Source: Natrialba aegyptia DSM 13077 (GTDB lineage Archaea; Halobacteriota; Halobacteria; Halobacteriales; Natrialbaceae). Taken from it: a stretch of DNA of 64,000 nucleotides. Location: contig NZ_AOIP01000031.1 of NCBI RefSeq assembly GCF_000337535.1, forward strand, positions 318,703 to 382,702, written 5' to 3'. The stretch's first letter is position 1, and every line of letters begins with the position of its first letter. Made by a program: the position numbers and the translations under genes. Positions 52,686 through 60,857 of the stretch are shown piece after piece. The notes beneath the pieces are model-generated. The model was not told the DNA's origin, made no database searches, and saw only the letters and a list, made by a program, of their open reading frames with translations.

Positions 52686-53144
52686 TCACCGGGGCAGCAG
52701 CATCCGGAGCCCACCGCCGACAACGCCGCCAAGCACGCCGTCGGCGACGGTCAAGAGCGAGAAAAGGAGTGCAAGCAGGACGATACTCGCGAATCCGAGC
52801 CCCGAAACCATCGGACTCACGGGGCCGATCGAACCGAACACCAGCAGCGGCGGCTCGTTGTACAATCCAAGGACGGCACCGAGCGTTCCCGTCACCGTTC
52901 CTGCAGCAATGCCAACGAGTGAACTCGCGAGTATCGCGTGAATGAGTCCAGAGACGATCCGTCCGGTGGCGTATGCGGCGACGAATCCGGCGACGACGCC
53001 GCCACCGAGGTGGCCGAGCAACGGCACCAACAGCGCGGTGAGGTCGACGAGAACGCCGGCGATGACGGCTGCGAGCAGGATCTGTACGTCGAGTTCAGCG
53101 CGGAACGCCGAAGCCGTGGCGATGGACGAGTCGTCTTCACTCAT
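52686..53144 (-). CDS. DUF5518-like small membrane protein
   Basis: 152 aa with four hydrophobic, Gly-rich segments (about 22-45, 50-65, 70-95, 115-150), for example LGGGVVAGFVAAYATG and GLGFASIVLLALLFSLLTVA. Haloarchaea carry many proteins of this glycine-zipper type; the DUF number is from memory. It is the distal gene of a minus-strand run that includes the repeat-rich secreted protein upstream (87 bp gap). Confidence 0.75.
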   Translation of the reverse strand: MSEDDSSIATASAFRAELDVQILLAAVIAGVLVDLTALLVPLLGHLGGGVVAGFVAAYATGRIVSGLIHAILASSLVGIAAGTVTGTLGAVLGLYNEPPLLVFGSIGPVSPMVSGLGFASIVLLALLFSLLTVADGVLGGVVGGGLRMLLPR

Positions 53145-53230
53145 GGTCGGTGTTTCCTACTCATCGTCGGTGGTCGTCACCGCCCTCGCAGTGTGGCGAT
53201 TCGTGATCGATTCGGCGTGCACGCTCCGGA

Positions 53231-54526
53231 TCACGGGGCGAGGATCCCGGTCGTTTCTTCGGTTGTTTCCCGGAGGAACTCGGTGCTGTTGGTGGCTGTT
53301 TCCTCGATGTGGTCGCCCGTCTCGTTGCCCGTCTCTTCGAGGTGCTCGCCGGTGCCCACGACCGTTTCGTTGATGTGATCTCCGGTTTCGGTTATCGTCT
53401 CTTCGAGGTGCGCACCGGTTTCTGCGAGGGATTCTTCGAGTTGTTCGTCCGTTTCGTTCGGGTTCTCGGCGATCGTCTGCGTTACGTCGGAAGTGGTGTT
53501 CTCGGTGTGGTCGAGCGTTCCCTCGACTGTTTCTTCGGTGTGATCGAGTGTGTTTTCGGTCGTTTCTTCGGTGTGGTTGAGGGTGCTCTCGACCGTTTCC
53601 TCGGTGTGATTGAGCGTGTCCGCTGCCGTCTCTTCGGTGTGGTTGAGCGTTTCGTTGGCGGGGCCGGTGACCGGATCGGTTTCGGTGTCGTTCTGGTCGT
53701 CGTTCTCGTGTTCGTTTTCGGTCTCGTCTTCACCCTCGTCTCCACTCTCGTCCTCGCCTTCGTTTTCGCCGGTGTCGTTCCCGTCACCGTCGTCTGACCC
53801 GGTTTCCTCGTCATCGGTCGGCGTATCGTCCCCGTCGTTCGATTCGTCTTCTTTGTCCGAGTCGTCGGTATCGTCTCCGGAATCGTTCCGGTTGTCAGTA
53901 TCTCGGTCGTTGTCATCAGGCCGGGATTCGTCACTTTCGTCGTCGCTCTCGTTGGAGTCGTTGGAGTCGTCGCTCTCGTTGGAGTCGTTGGAGTCGTTCG
54001 AGGAGTTAGTGTCGTCGGTACCGTTCGAGTCGTCGTCCTGCTCGAGGGACCCGAGATCGAGTTCACCGAATCCGTCGGCTCCGGGCGTCTCGTTGTCCGG
54101 TCCGACTTCGATCGAGTAGCCGTTGACCGACAGGCCCTGCGTCGTAATCGACGTAGCGGTGATCGTCAGATTCGTCTCCTCGGTAGGGAGACAGTCGCCG
54201 GCCGCGGAGAGGTTGTCTAGCGCCTCGCTCTGGTGTTCGGTACGGAGCAGCATCGTTGCATCCGGCCGGGTCTGTTCGAGTTCGACGCGTCTGTTCTCGC
54301 CGAGGTAGACGGTGGTGTTGTCGTAACTCCCGTTCCGAACGAGGAGTTCGTTGGTGCCGGAGGTGAGTTGCTGGGCGCAAACGGTTGCGTCCTCGATCGA
54401 TCCCAGTTCCACCGTGACGGTGCCGTCGTTCGTCTCCTGGGCGGCCACGGGAAGGGTACCGATTCCCGAGATGACGCTGGCGAGGACGACGAGTGCGACG
54501 ACGAGGAGGGACGTCGTTCGAGTCAT
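53231..54526 (-). CDS. Secreted acidic protein with 11-residue repeats
   Basis: 431 aa. Signal peptide (1-29, VVALVVLASVISGIGTLPVA). A small beta domain (about 33-145) carries two Cys (50, 112) that may form a disulfide. A strongly acidic Ser/Asn/Asp/Glu linker (160-290) follows. Then come five 11-mers of the type LNHTEETVEST (294-348) and four of the type TETGDHINETV (368-411). Hendecad repeats usually form long amphipathic helices or right-handed coiled coils. Surface or cell-wall location is likely; function unknown. Confidence 0.8.
   Translation of the reverse strand: MTRTTSLLVVALVVLASVISGIGTLPVAAQETNDGTVTVELGSIEDATVCAQQLTSGTNELLVRNGSYDNTTVYLGENRRVELEQTRPDATMLLRTEHQSEALDNLSAAGDCLPTEETNLTITATSITTQGLSVNGYSIEVGPDNETPGADGFGELDLGSLEQDDDSNGTDDTNSSNDSNDSNESDDSNDSNESDDESDESRPDDNDRDTDNRNDSGDDTDDSDKEDESNDGDDTPTDDEETGSDDGDGNDTGENEGEDESGDEGEDETENEHENDDQNDTETDPVTGPANETLNHTEETAADTLNHTEETVESTLNHTEETTENTLDHTEETVEGTLDHTENTTSDVTQTIAENPNETDEQLEESLAETGAHLEETITETGDHINETVVGTGEHLEETGNETGDHIEETATNSTEFLRETTEETTGILAP
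53294..53647 (-). repeat. 33-bp coding tandem repeats (hendecads)
   Basis: Nine imperfect 33-bp units in two blocks, encoding 11-residue repeats of the gene at 53231-54526: 53483-53647 (five units, consensus LNHTEETxExT) and 53294-53425 (four units, consensus xETGxHxEETx). Confidence 0.75.
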
Positions 54527-54621
54527 AGCATGTCAGCTCACGTCTCAGTGTTCTCTCGCGATGATCGTCTCGCGGGTTCGGTGCTCGGTGGCGCGTGTTG
54601 TGCCGCGGCGATGGCTCTCAC

Positions 54622-55203
54622 TCATCGGTCGTTTCCGTGTTCTGCGGACCCGGACCCGGACCCGGTCTCGGTCGCGGCCGCGAGACGGTCACGGAGTCTG
54701 CGTACGATCGGACCGACGATAGCCCGGAGGCGCTTGCGAGCGCCCGCGACAGCGTTGTCGACGGGGCTCGGTTCAGTGACGCGATCGGGGACGCGGTCCT
54801 CGTCGGGTTTCCACGCGAGACAGAGGTTACCGCCGAGGATGCCGAATAGGAGCCCGAACAGTAATCCGCCGAGTGAACCGACCAGCGAGAGAATCGACAG
54901 GGCGATGCCAATGACGCCGATCACGTCGGAGTGGGCCGGTTTGTACAGCGCGAAGACGCCCGTCAGGAACACCAACACGCCGAACGCGACGCCGATGGCG
55001 AGAAAGCCGGTCAGCTCGCCGCCGACGAAGAGAAGGTCCGGCAGGATTTGCATCGGGACCCAGGTGATGATGATCCCGGCCAGACATAACAGGAGCCCAC
55101 CCAGGAACGGTCGCCGGAGTCGCCAGGCGGTAAATCGATCCCAGCGCCGTTTGATCCGTCCAGTCGTATTCGTGGAGTCGTCGTAGCTAGATTTGGTTGC
55201 CAT
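54622..55203 (-). CDS. DUF6114-like membrane protein
   Basis: 193 aa. A basic amphipathic head (RRWDRFTAWRLRRPFLGG) leads into four membrane helices: LLLCLAGIIITWVPM, FLAIGVAFGVLVFLTGVFAL, VIGVIGIALSILSLVGSLGG and FGLLFGILGGNL. The RRPF...GG start and the helix pattern fit DUF6114. It lies 6 bp downstream of the DUF6230-like gene; the same pair is known side by side in actinobacteria. Confidence 0.8.
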   Translation of the reverse strand: MATKSSYDDSTNTTGRIKRRWDRFTAWRLRRPFLGGLLLCLAGIIITWVPMQILPDLLFVGGELTGFLAIGVAFGVLVFLTGVFALYKPAHSDVIGVIGIALSILSLVGSLGGLLFGLLFGILGGNLCLAWKPDEDRVPDRVTEPSPVDNAVAGARKRLRAIVGPIVRRLRDRLAAATETGSGSGSAEHGNDR

Positions 55204-55209
55204 GAGTGA

Positions 55210-55827
55210 TCACGTCTCTTCGTCCGTGTACTCGACATCGACATCGAGACCGGGCAGGCTGATCTCGTTCGACGCGAGATACACCATTTCGATCTCGACA
55301 TCTTCTTGCACCATTCCGGGCGCGTCACCGCTTACGTCGGTGAGCAGCCCCTCTTCGGGTTCGGCGTTCTCCCCGGCTGCCTGCTGGAACTGCTGGTTCG
55401 GATCGTCGCTGTACTGGTCGTTGATCACCTGGCCGTTGAACGTCGCCTCCTCCGCGCTCAGTCCGGTCAACTTGATGTACTGTTCGTCCGCTTCGACGGT
55501 TTCATCCGTGGTAAAGGAGATCTCGATCGTCCCGTCAATCCCGGGCAGGTTATCGACGGACTGCTCTTTCGTCAGCACCAGGCCGTCGATTTCGACGCCT
55601 CGCTGTTCGACGACGACGACGGGCGTCGCCTGTGCCTCGCTACTCTCCCCGACGCCGGGGTAGAGGAGGAACTCGTCGGATCTGATCTCGTCGGCCTCGA
55701 CGGTAAAGCCGCCGGCGGCCAACGGCGCGGCGTAGGCCGTCCCCGATGACAGCACGATGATCGCGACGAACGCAACGGCGAGAAACGACGCACCCGTGCC
55801 GGTCAGCAGCCGTTTCTTGTTGTACAT
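55210..55827 (-). CDS. DUF6230-like exported protein
   Basis: 205 aa from ATG 55827, chosen because a GGAGGTG Shine-Dalgarno (55834-55840) is 6 nt upstream; the GTG at 55836 lies inside that site. Uncleaved or cleavable signal anchor (KKRLLTGTGASFLAVAFVAI, then AYAAPLAAGG). The exported part is beta-rich with FTVEADEIRSDEFLLYPGVG and LTGLSAEEATFNGQVINDQY, matching DUF6230 as I recall it. First gene of the cluster. It has no transmembrane segment after the anchor. Confidence 0.8.
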   Translation of the reverse strand: MYNKKRLLTGTGASFLAVAFVAIIVLSSGTAYAAPLAAGGFTVEADEIRSDEFLLYPGVGESSEAQATPVVVVEQRGVEIDGLVLTKEQSVDNLPGIDGTIEISFTTDETVEADEQYIKLTGLSAEEATFNGQVINDQYSDDPNQQFQQAAGENAEPEEGLLTDVSGDAPGMVQEDVEIEMVYLASNEISLPGLDVDVEYTDEET

Positions 55828-56106
55828 GTTAGGCACCTCCTCCGGTGCTGTTCGGCCCCCCTTCGCCGTCGAGCAGGGACCGTCCCGTGCCGTCGTTTAC
55901 AGTTCGCCCGAGTTGCCGGTGGTTGTTGGGTGTCACAAGCACACACCCAACATGATTTGTAATCATTTTTCCTCCTCGTATACGGTGTCATTTATATTCC
56001 GGGCGCAATAGGCCACAGTACTGTTCGTCTCGATACTGCCAGTGTGAGTGGTTCTGTCGGCGTTTTGACTACTGTTCGAAGACCGAGACAGTCAGCACGG
56101 GACACG

Positions 56107-56112
56107 TATAAA
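56107..56112 (+). promoter_or_regulatory. TATA box of the 56167 methyltransferase gene
   Basis: A textbook TATAAA. A transcription start near 56136 rules out the upstream part of the open frame and favours GTG 56167. Confidence 0.55.
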
Positions 56113-56166
56113 GACACGCGGAAACGCGGGAGAAATACTATCGGCCACACCGGTGCGTGTCGGGGT

Positions 56167-57018
56167 GTGCAACCGAAATCGTTCAGTACTACTGATATAG
56201 TCTCGTTCTACAACGAGACCGCGTGGGAGTATCGGTTTTTCTGGAGTGAGGTCAACCTGCACTACGGCTTCTACGACGACGCGCACACGAGCCATCGGGA
56301 AGCCATGACGAACTCGAACAGCGTCTACGCCGACAAACTCGACGCCGACGAGACGGATACGATACTGGACATCGGGACCGGGCGCGGCGGATTGCCGATC
56401 CACATCGCGGCCGAACGCGACGCCGACGTTCACGGCATCGATATCGACCCGTCTCACGTTCGCGACGCTCGGGCGAACGCTCGCGAACGCGACGTGGCGG
56501 CATCGACCGCGTTCAGCGTCGGTACCTATCACGACATTCCGTACCCCGACGACACGTTCGACGCGATCTCCGGTATCGAAACGGTCTGTCACTCCGCGCA
56601 AAAGGACCGCGTACTCGAGGAAATCCGCCGCGTCCTCGCGCCGGGCGGACGCGTGCTGCTCTCCGACGGCTACATGAGCCGAACGGCGCTGACGGCACCG
56701 GAAAAAGAGACGGTCCGAACGGTACTCGACGGGTGGGCCGTTCCCGAACTCGCACACGTCAGCGAGTTCAGAACTGAACTCGAAGCGGCCGGCTTTACGA
56801 ACGTGACGTTCGACGACCACTACGACCGGATTATGCCGTCGTCACGCCGTCAACGGTGGCTCTCGCGCGCAGTCACGCCGCTTCTCAAGGCTGCTTCCGC
56901 GCTGGGTGTAAAAAGTGATTCGTCGGTCAAACAGGGGGTAACGCTTTACCACCAGTACGACGTTCTCGACCGCGGACTCGCAGTGCACGGTGACTTCACT
57001 GCGGAGTTGCCGGCGTGA
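56167..57018 (+). CDS. SAM-dependent methyltransferase (tocopherol/sterol-type)
   Basis: 283 aa from GTG 56167. It starts with the lipid-methyltransferase pattern SFYNETAWEYRFFWSEVNLH, then YGFYDD. SAM motif I is TILDIGTGRGGLPIHIAAE, motif II IPYPDDTFDAISGIETVCHS, motif III VLAPGGRVLLSDGYMS. The family methylates quinones, tocopherols or sterols; the substrate here is unknown, and menaquinone-like or carotenoid compounds are possible. The next gene (HTH) starts 175 bp on. Confidence 0.85.
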   Translation: MQPKSFSTTDIVSFYNETAWEYRFFWSEVNLHYGFYDDAHTSHREAMTNSNSVYADKLDADETDTILDIGTGRGGLPIHIAAERDADVHGIDIDPSHVRDARANARERDVAASTAFSVGTYHDIPYPDDTFDAISGIETVCHSAQKDRVLEEIRRVLAPGGRVLLSDGYMSRTALTAPEKETVRTVLDGWAVPELAHVSEFRTELEAAGFTNVTFDDHYDRIMPSSRRQRWLSRAVTPLLKAASALGVKSDSSVKQGVTLYHQYDVLDRGLAVHGDFTAELPA

Positions 57019-57193
57019 TGGCGGTGGTCTCGCCGATGCAAACCCGTCCAGTTCGGTACGGAAACCGCCGGCCGATGAGTGGTGTCCGTTCCGCTTCCAG
57101 TCCCGCGTTCGAGTCGTATTCGAAACCCTGGATGTCACCAACTCTGTCAGACGATACCAAGAAGTATGTTCACAGTGAGGTGATTCTCACGAG

Positions 57194-57844
57194 ATGAGAT
57201 ACGCAAAGTGCATCGTTATCCCGGACAACGAGGGGTTACACCCCGTCGATCAGCAGATTGCAGATCATCCCGATATCGCGCGTGAACTCCTCCACAACGT
57301 CAATCTCCTCGCCGACGATACGATCGTCACGCTCTATCAACTGTCCGGTGATGCAGCGGCGCTCGAGTCGATTCTGACGGATTCAACGATGGTTCGCATG
57401 TACCATCTTTCGGAGGCGGACGACGCGATCCACGCCTACATCCACGTCGAAGCCCACGACAGGCTCGTCGGGCTCTTGAGCATGTTCCGCGAGTTCGAGT
57501 TCATCTTCGATACGCCCCTGGAGTACACGCGACGCGGGGGATTGCGCGTGACGATGATCGGCGACGTGGGGAGCTTTCAGCAGGCGATTCCGGACGTTCC
57601 CGACGGGATTCGGATCAAACTCCTCAAGACGGGGACCTACGAGCCGAACACGGATCGGCTGTTTTCACAGCTCACCGAGCGACAGCAGGAGATTCTCGAG
57701 ACCGCAGTCGATATGGGCTACTACAACGTGCCGCGCGAGGTGACTCACGCGGATATCGGCGACGAACTCGGCTGTACTGGCGGAACGGTTGGGGGGCACC
57801 TGCGAAAGATCGAGGCGAAACTGCTGGCTCAGATCGTTCCGTGA
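57194..57844 (+). CDS. Bat-type HTH-10 transcriptional regulator
   Basis: 216 aa. The N-terminal 150 residues form an alpha/beta sensor without known motif (MRYAKCIVIPDNEGLHPVDQ). The C-terminal HTH_10 domain (about 158-212) reads LTERQQEILETAVDMGYYNV, PREVTHADIGDELGCTGGTV and GGHLRKIEAKLL, the bacterio-opsin-activator DNA-binding module of haloarchaea. Downstream of the methyltransferase gene, which it may control. Confidence 0.88.
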   Translation: MRYAKCIVIPDNEGLHPVDQQIADHPDIARELLHNVNLLADDTIVTLYQLSGDAAALESILTDSTMVRMYHLSEADDAIHAYIHVEAHDRLVGLLSMFREFEFIFDTPLEYTRRGGLRVTMIGDVGSFQQAIPDVPDGIRIKLLKTGTYEPNTDRLFSQLTERQQEILETAVDMGYYNVPREVTHADIGDELGCTGGTVGGHLRKIEAKLLAQIVP

Positions 57845-57875
57845 TGGCTGAACTCGACGCGACGCGGCGTCAACG

Positions 57876-57906
57876 CTCTCACTCACTCACTCTCACTCTC
57901 TCTCAG
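57876..57906. repeat. CTCA/CTCT microsatellite
   Basis: An irregular tandem run of CTCA and CTCT units just after the HTH gene, running into the stop codon of the convergent SDR gene. Simple-sequence tracts like this are rare in the rest of the window. Confidence 0.7.
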
Positions 57907-58679
57907 AACGTAAAGAGGTCGACACCGCCGGTGACGCCGACGACCTGTCCGGTGACGTAATCGGCCTGCTCCGAGCAGAGGTACGCGATCAGGTTCGCGA
58001 CGTCTTCCTCCCGGCCGAGTCGTCGCATCGGGGTTGCCTCGGCGATTCGAGCGAAGTGTTCGTCGACCTGTTCGAGCTGCTCGAGGGGCAGATCTGCGAG
58101 CGCGCCGACGACGATACTCGGGGCGACGACATTACTCGTAATACCGTGCTGTGCGCCCTCTAAGGCAAGCGTCTTGCCGAAGCCGATCAGCGCCGACTTC
58201 GTCGCCGAGTACGACGCCTGTCCGAAGCCGCCGTGCCAGCCGGCGACCGAGGACATGGTGACGATGCGGCCCCATCCGCGCTCTTTCATCCCCGGATAGA
58301 CGGCGCGGGTGACGTTGTAGGTTCCCGTCAGGTTGACCGCCACGTCGCGGTCCCAGATCTCGTCGTCGAAGTCCTCGACCTTGTCGCGGGCGTCGACCAG
58401 TCCCGCGTTGTTGATCAGCACGTCGATCCCGCCAGTGTCCTCGTCGACCGCCGAAATCGTCTCCGCGACCGCGTCGCGATCGGTCAGGTCGCACTCGAGC
58501 GTGCGCGCCGTCCCGCCGGCGTCTTCGATGTCGTCGACGACGGTCTGCGCCGCGTCGGTGTCGACGTCCAGCGCGATCACCTCTGCCCCTTCCGCGGCGA
58601 GTGTTTCGCAGTCGACGCTGCCGATGCGTCCGCCCGCTCCCGTCACGAGAGCGGTCTTCTCGTCCAGTCCGAAATCCAT
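57903..58679 (-). CDS. SDR oxidoreductase (3-oxoacyl-ACP reductase-like)
   Basis: 258 aa. The cofactor motif LVTGAGGRIGSVDCETLAAE differs from the usual GxxxGIG in having GRIG. The acidic ALDVDTD after beta-2 suggests NAD(H). NNAG, VTMSSVAGWHGG and YSATKSALIGFG carry the catalytic residues, and the C-terminal DYVTGQVVGVTGGV is typical. It probably reduces a 3-oxoacyl or hydroxyacyl substrate, in line with the lipid genes next to it. Divergent from the acyl-CoA ligase gene. Confidence 0.88.
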   Translation of the reverse strand: MDFGLDEKTALVTGAGGRIGSVDCETLAAEGAEVIALDVDTDAAQTVVDDIEDAGGTARTLECDLTDRDAVAETISAVDEDTGGIDVLINNAGLVDARDKVEDFDDEIWDRDVAVNLTGTYNVTRAVYPGMKERGWGRIVTMSSVAGWHGGFGQASYSATKSALIGFGKTLALEGAQHGITSNVVAPSIVVGALADLPLEQLEQVDEHFARIAEATPMRRLGREEDVANLIAYLCSEQADYVTGQVVGVTGGVDLFTF

Positions 58680-58884
58680 ACGGTGAGCACCACCGGCAAC
58701 GACGAAGGGCGTTTTTCGACGGATCGCAGGCGATTTATATCAGTGGAGAGGCCGGTACCGAGCAGTCGATCGGCTACGGATCCTCGCACGACTATCCGAC
58801 CGCGGCCGTGTCCCGCTTCGGTCTTCAACGACCGCGTATCCCAGCGAGTACGCTTTAGCAACGCAGGGGTGATAGCGTGACCGA

Positions 58885-60573
58885 ATGTCCCGAGACGCGA
58901 CACCCTGGACGGCGGCGTACGAACGGTTCGGCATCCCCGAATCGCTCGAACCCTATCCCGACGAACCGGTTCATCAGTTCCTGTACGACGCTGCAGAGGA
59001 GCATCCAGCGCAGGGAATCGTCCAGTTAGGCCAACGATTCCCCTACCCCGACATCCGCGAGGACGTCGACCGACTGGCGACGGCGCTGCGCCAGCGCGGC
59101 ATCGAGAAGGGTCACAGAGTCGCAACGATCCTCCCGACATCCGTCCAGTTCGTCGTCGCCACCAACGCCATCTCGCGGGCCGGCGGCGTCCACATCCCGA
59201 ACGACTTCCTCGACGCCGAGGACGACCTCGTCTACCGACTCGAGCAAGGCGATCCCGACGTACTGATCGGCCACGACAAACACCTCGATCTCATCCGGTC
59301 GCTCCAAACTGAACTCGAACTCGAGCACGTGCTCCTCACGTCGCTCGAGGACTACTCGGCGGACCCGCCGGACGAGGGCGAGCGAGAGACGATCGACGGA
59401 GCCGAATGGCTCCGCCCGGTCATCGACGCGACGGAACCGGACCCGCCCACCGTCGAGTTCAGCGTCGAAACGGACGTGCACACGCTGTTGTTTACGGGCG
59501 GGACGACCGGCTTGCCGAAGGGGTGTCTGCTGACCCACCGGAATCTGGTGGCGAACGCGCTCCAGGGCGTCGCCGTGCAGTCCCAGTTAGCAGCGGCGAT
59601 GCGCGGCAGCGAGGCGGCCGTGATGGCGCTGCCGATGTATCACGCCTACGGCTACTCGATCACGAACAGCCTGCTCGAACTCGGCCTCGACATGCTGGTC
59701 GTTCCCGACGCCAGGGATACGGTGCAGATGCGCGACCTGGTCGAGCGCCACGAACCGCTGCTCATGCTCGGCGTGCCGACCCAGTTCATGGAATTGGTCG
59801 ACGAGGAGGTCGCCTCCTCGGTCGTCGGCATCTCCGGCTCCGCTCCCCTCGCGGTCGAGACGAAGTCGCAGTTCGAACGCGAGGCCGGCGGCGTGTCCCA
59901 GGGCTACGGCCTCTCGGAGATGTCCCCGATCACCCACTTCGACGTACACGGGCTCTACGAACTCCTCGCCGGCGGTGAGAGCGAGGACGGGTTGGACCAT
60001 CCGACCATCGGAATTCCGGTCCCCGATACGAGCGTCAAACTCCGCGATATCGACTCCGGCGAGGCGATTCCGATCGACCGCGCCGTCGACGACGAACTCG
60101 AGGGCGAACTCCTCGTGAAGGGGCCACAACGGATGGCCGGATATCTCGACGAGGAGAGAGACCCGTTCGACGAGGAGGGATACGTCGCCACGGGAGACAT
60201 CGCGAAAGTCGACGCAAGCGGTCGATTCTACGTCGTCGACCGCATCAAGAACATGATCAACGTCTCGGGGTTGAAGGTCTACTCCGAGGAAGTCGACGAG
60301 ATCCTCTACGGTCTCGAGGGCGTCGAACGACCGGCCACGGTCGGCGTCCCCGATCCGGAGCGGCCGGGCAGCGAGCGCGTCCACATCTTCATCGAATCGG
60401 AACCGGATGCGGACGTAACCGAACAGGACGTTCGCGACCATCTCGAGGGTACGGTGCCACGACAGGCCCTCCCGTCGACGGTGACGTTCGTCGAGTCGAT
60501 CCCGCTCACTGATATCGGAAAGACGGACAAGCAGGCGCTTCGGGAGGGCACAGCAGCCGAAGCAGACACCTGA
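58885..60573 (+). CDS. Long-chain acyl-CoA synthetase (AMP-forming)
   Basis: 562 aa, ANL superfamily. The P-loop-like motif is LLFTGGTTGLPKGCLLTHRN (about 196-215), the A5 region SQGYGLSEMSPITHF, and A7 and A8 are YVATGDIAKVDASGRFYVVD and IKNMINVSGLKVYSEEVDEI; the A10 Lys is in DIGKTDKQALRE. It activates a fatty or related carboxylic acid to its CoA ester. Divergent from the SDR gene, with about 205 bp between the starts. Confidence 0.93.
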   Translation: MSRDATPWTAAYERFGIPESLEPYPDEPVHQFLYDAAEEHPAQGIVQLGQRFPYPDIREDVDRLATALRQRGIEKGHRVATILPTSVQFVVATNAISRAGGVHIPNDFLDAEDDLVYRLEQGDPDVLIGHDKHLDLIRSLQTELELEHVLLTSLEDYSADPPDEGERETIDGAEWLRPVIDATEPDPPTVEFSVETDVHTLLFTGGTTGLPKGCLLTHRNLVANALQGVAVQSQLAAAMRGSEAAVMALPMYHAYGYSITNSLLELGLDMLVVPDARDTVQMRDLVERHEPLLMLGVPTQFMELVDEEVASSVVGISGSAPLAVETKSQFEREAGGVSQGYGLSEMSPITHFDVHGLYELLAGGESEDGLDHPTIGIPVPDTSVKLRDIDSGEAIPIDRAVDDELEGELLVKGPQRMAGYLDEERDPFDEEGYVATGDIAKVDASGRFYVVDRIKNMINVSGLKVYSEEVDEILYGLEGVERPATVGVPDPERPGSERVHIFIESEPDADVTEQDVRDHLEGTVPRQALPSTVTFVESIPLTDIGKTDKQALREGTAAEADT

Positions 60574-60857
60574 GTCGTTTCAAGTCGATCTGCTGTCCCG
60601 GTTTCCCGACACAACCCAGGACCGGGTCGTGGATGTGCCGAAACTGATTGCCAGCAGTCCGTCTCAGCGACTGCTCTCGATTCGTGCTGAACTCGAGTCG
60701 AGTTCAGTAATCGGTTTGTCGCACGATGCAGCTGCCAGGGTGAATATCATATATCTTTAATATACACAGAATGATTCTATAGATGACAAAATTACAAGTC
60801 GACGAACCGTTTACCTGAGGCAAAAGGATCATAGGTAGAAATGTGGTTGGCCGGGTT
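60574..60857. other. AT-rich intergenic region
   Basis: About 280 bp with no gene. From about 60716 it is markedly AT-rich (ATCATATATCTTTAATATAC at 60746 onwards), unlike the GC-rich flanks. It probably holds the promoter of the acyltransferase gene and may mark a junction of transferred DNA. Confidence 0.5.
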
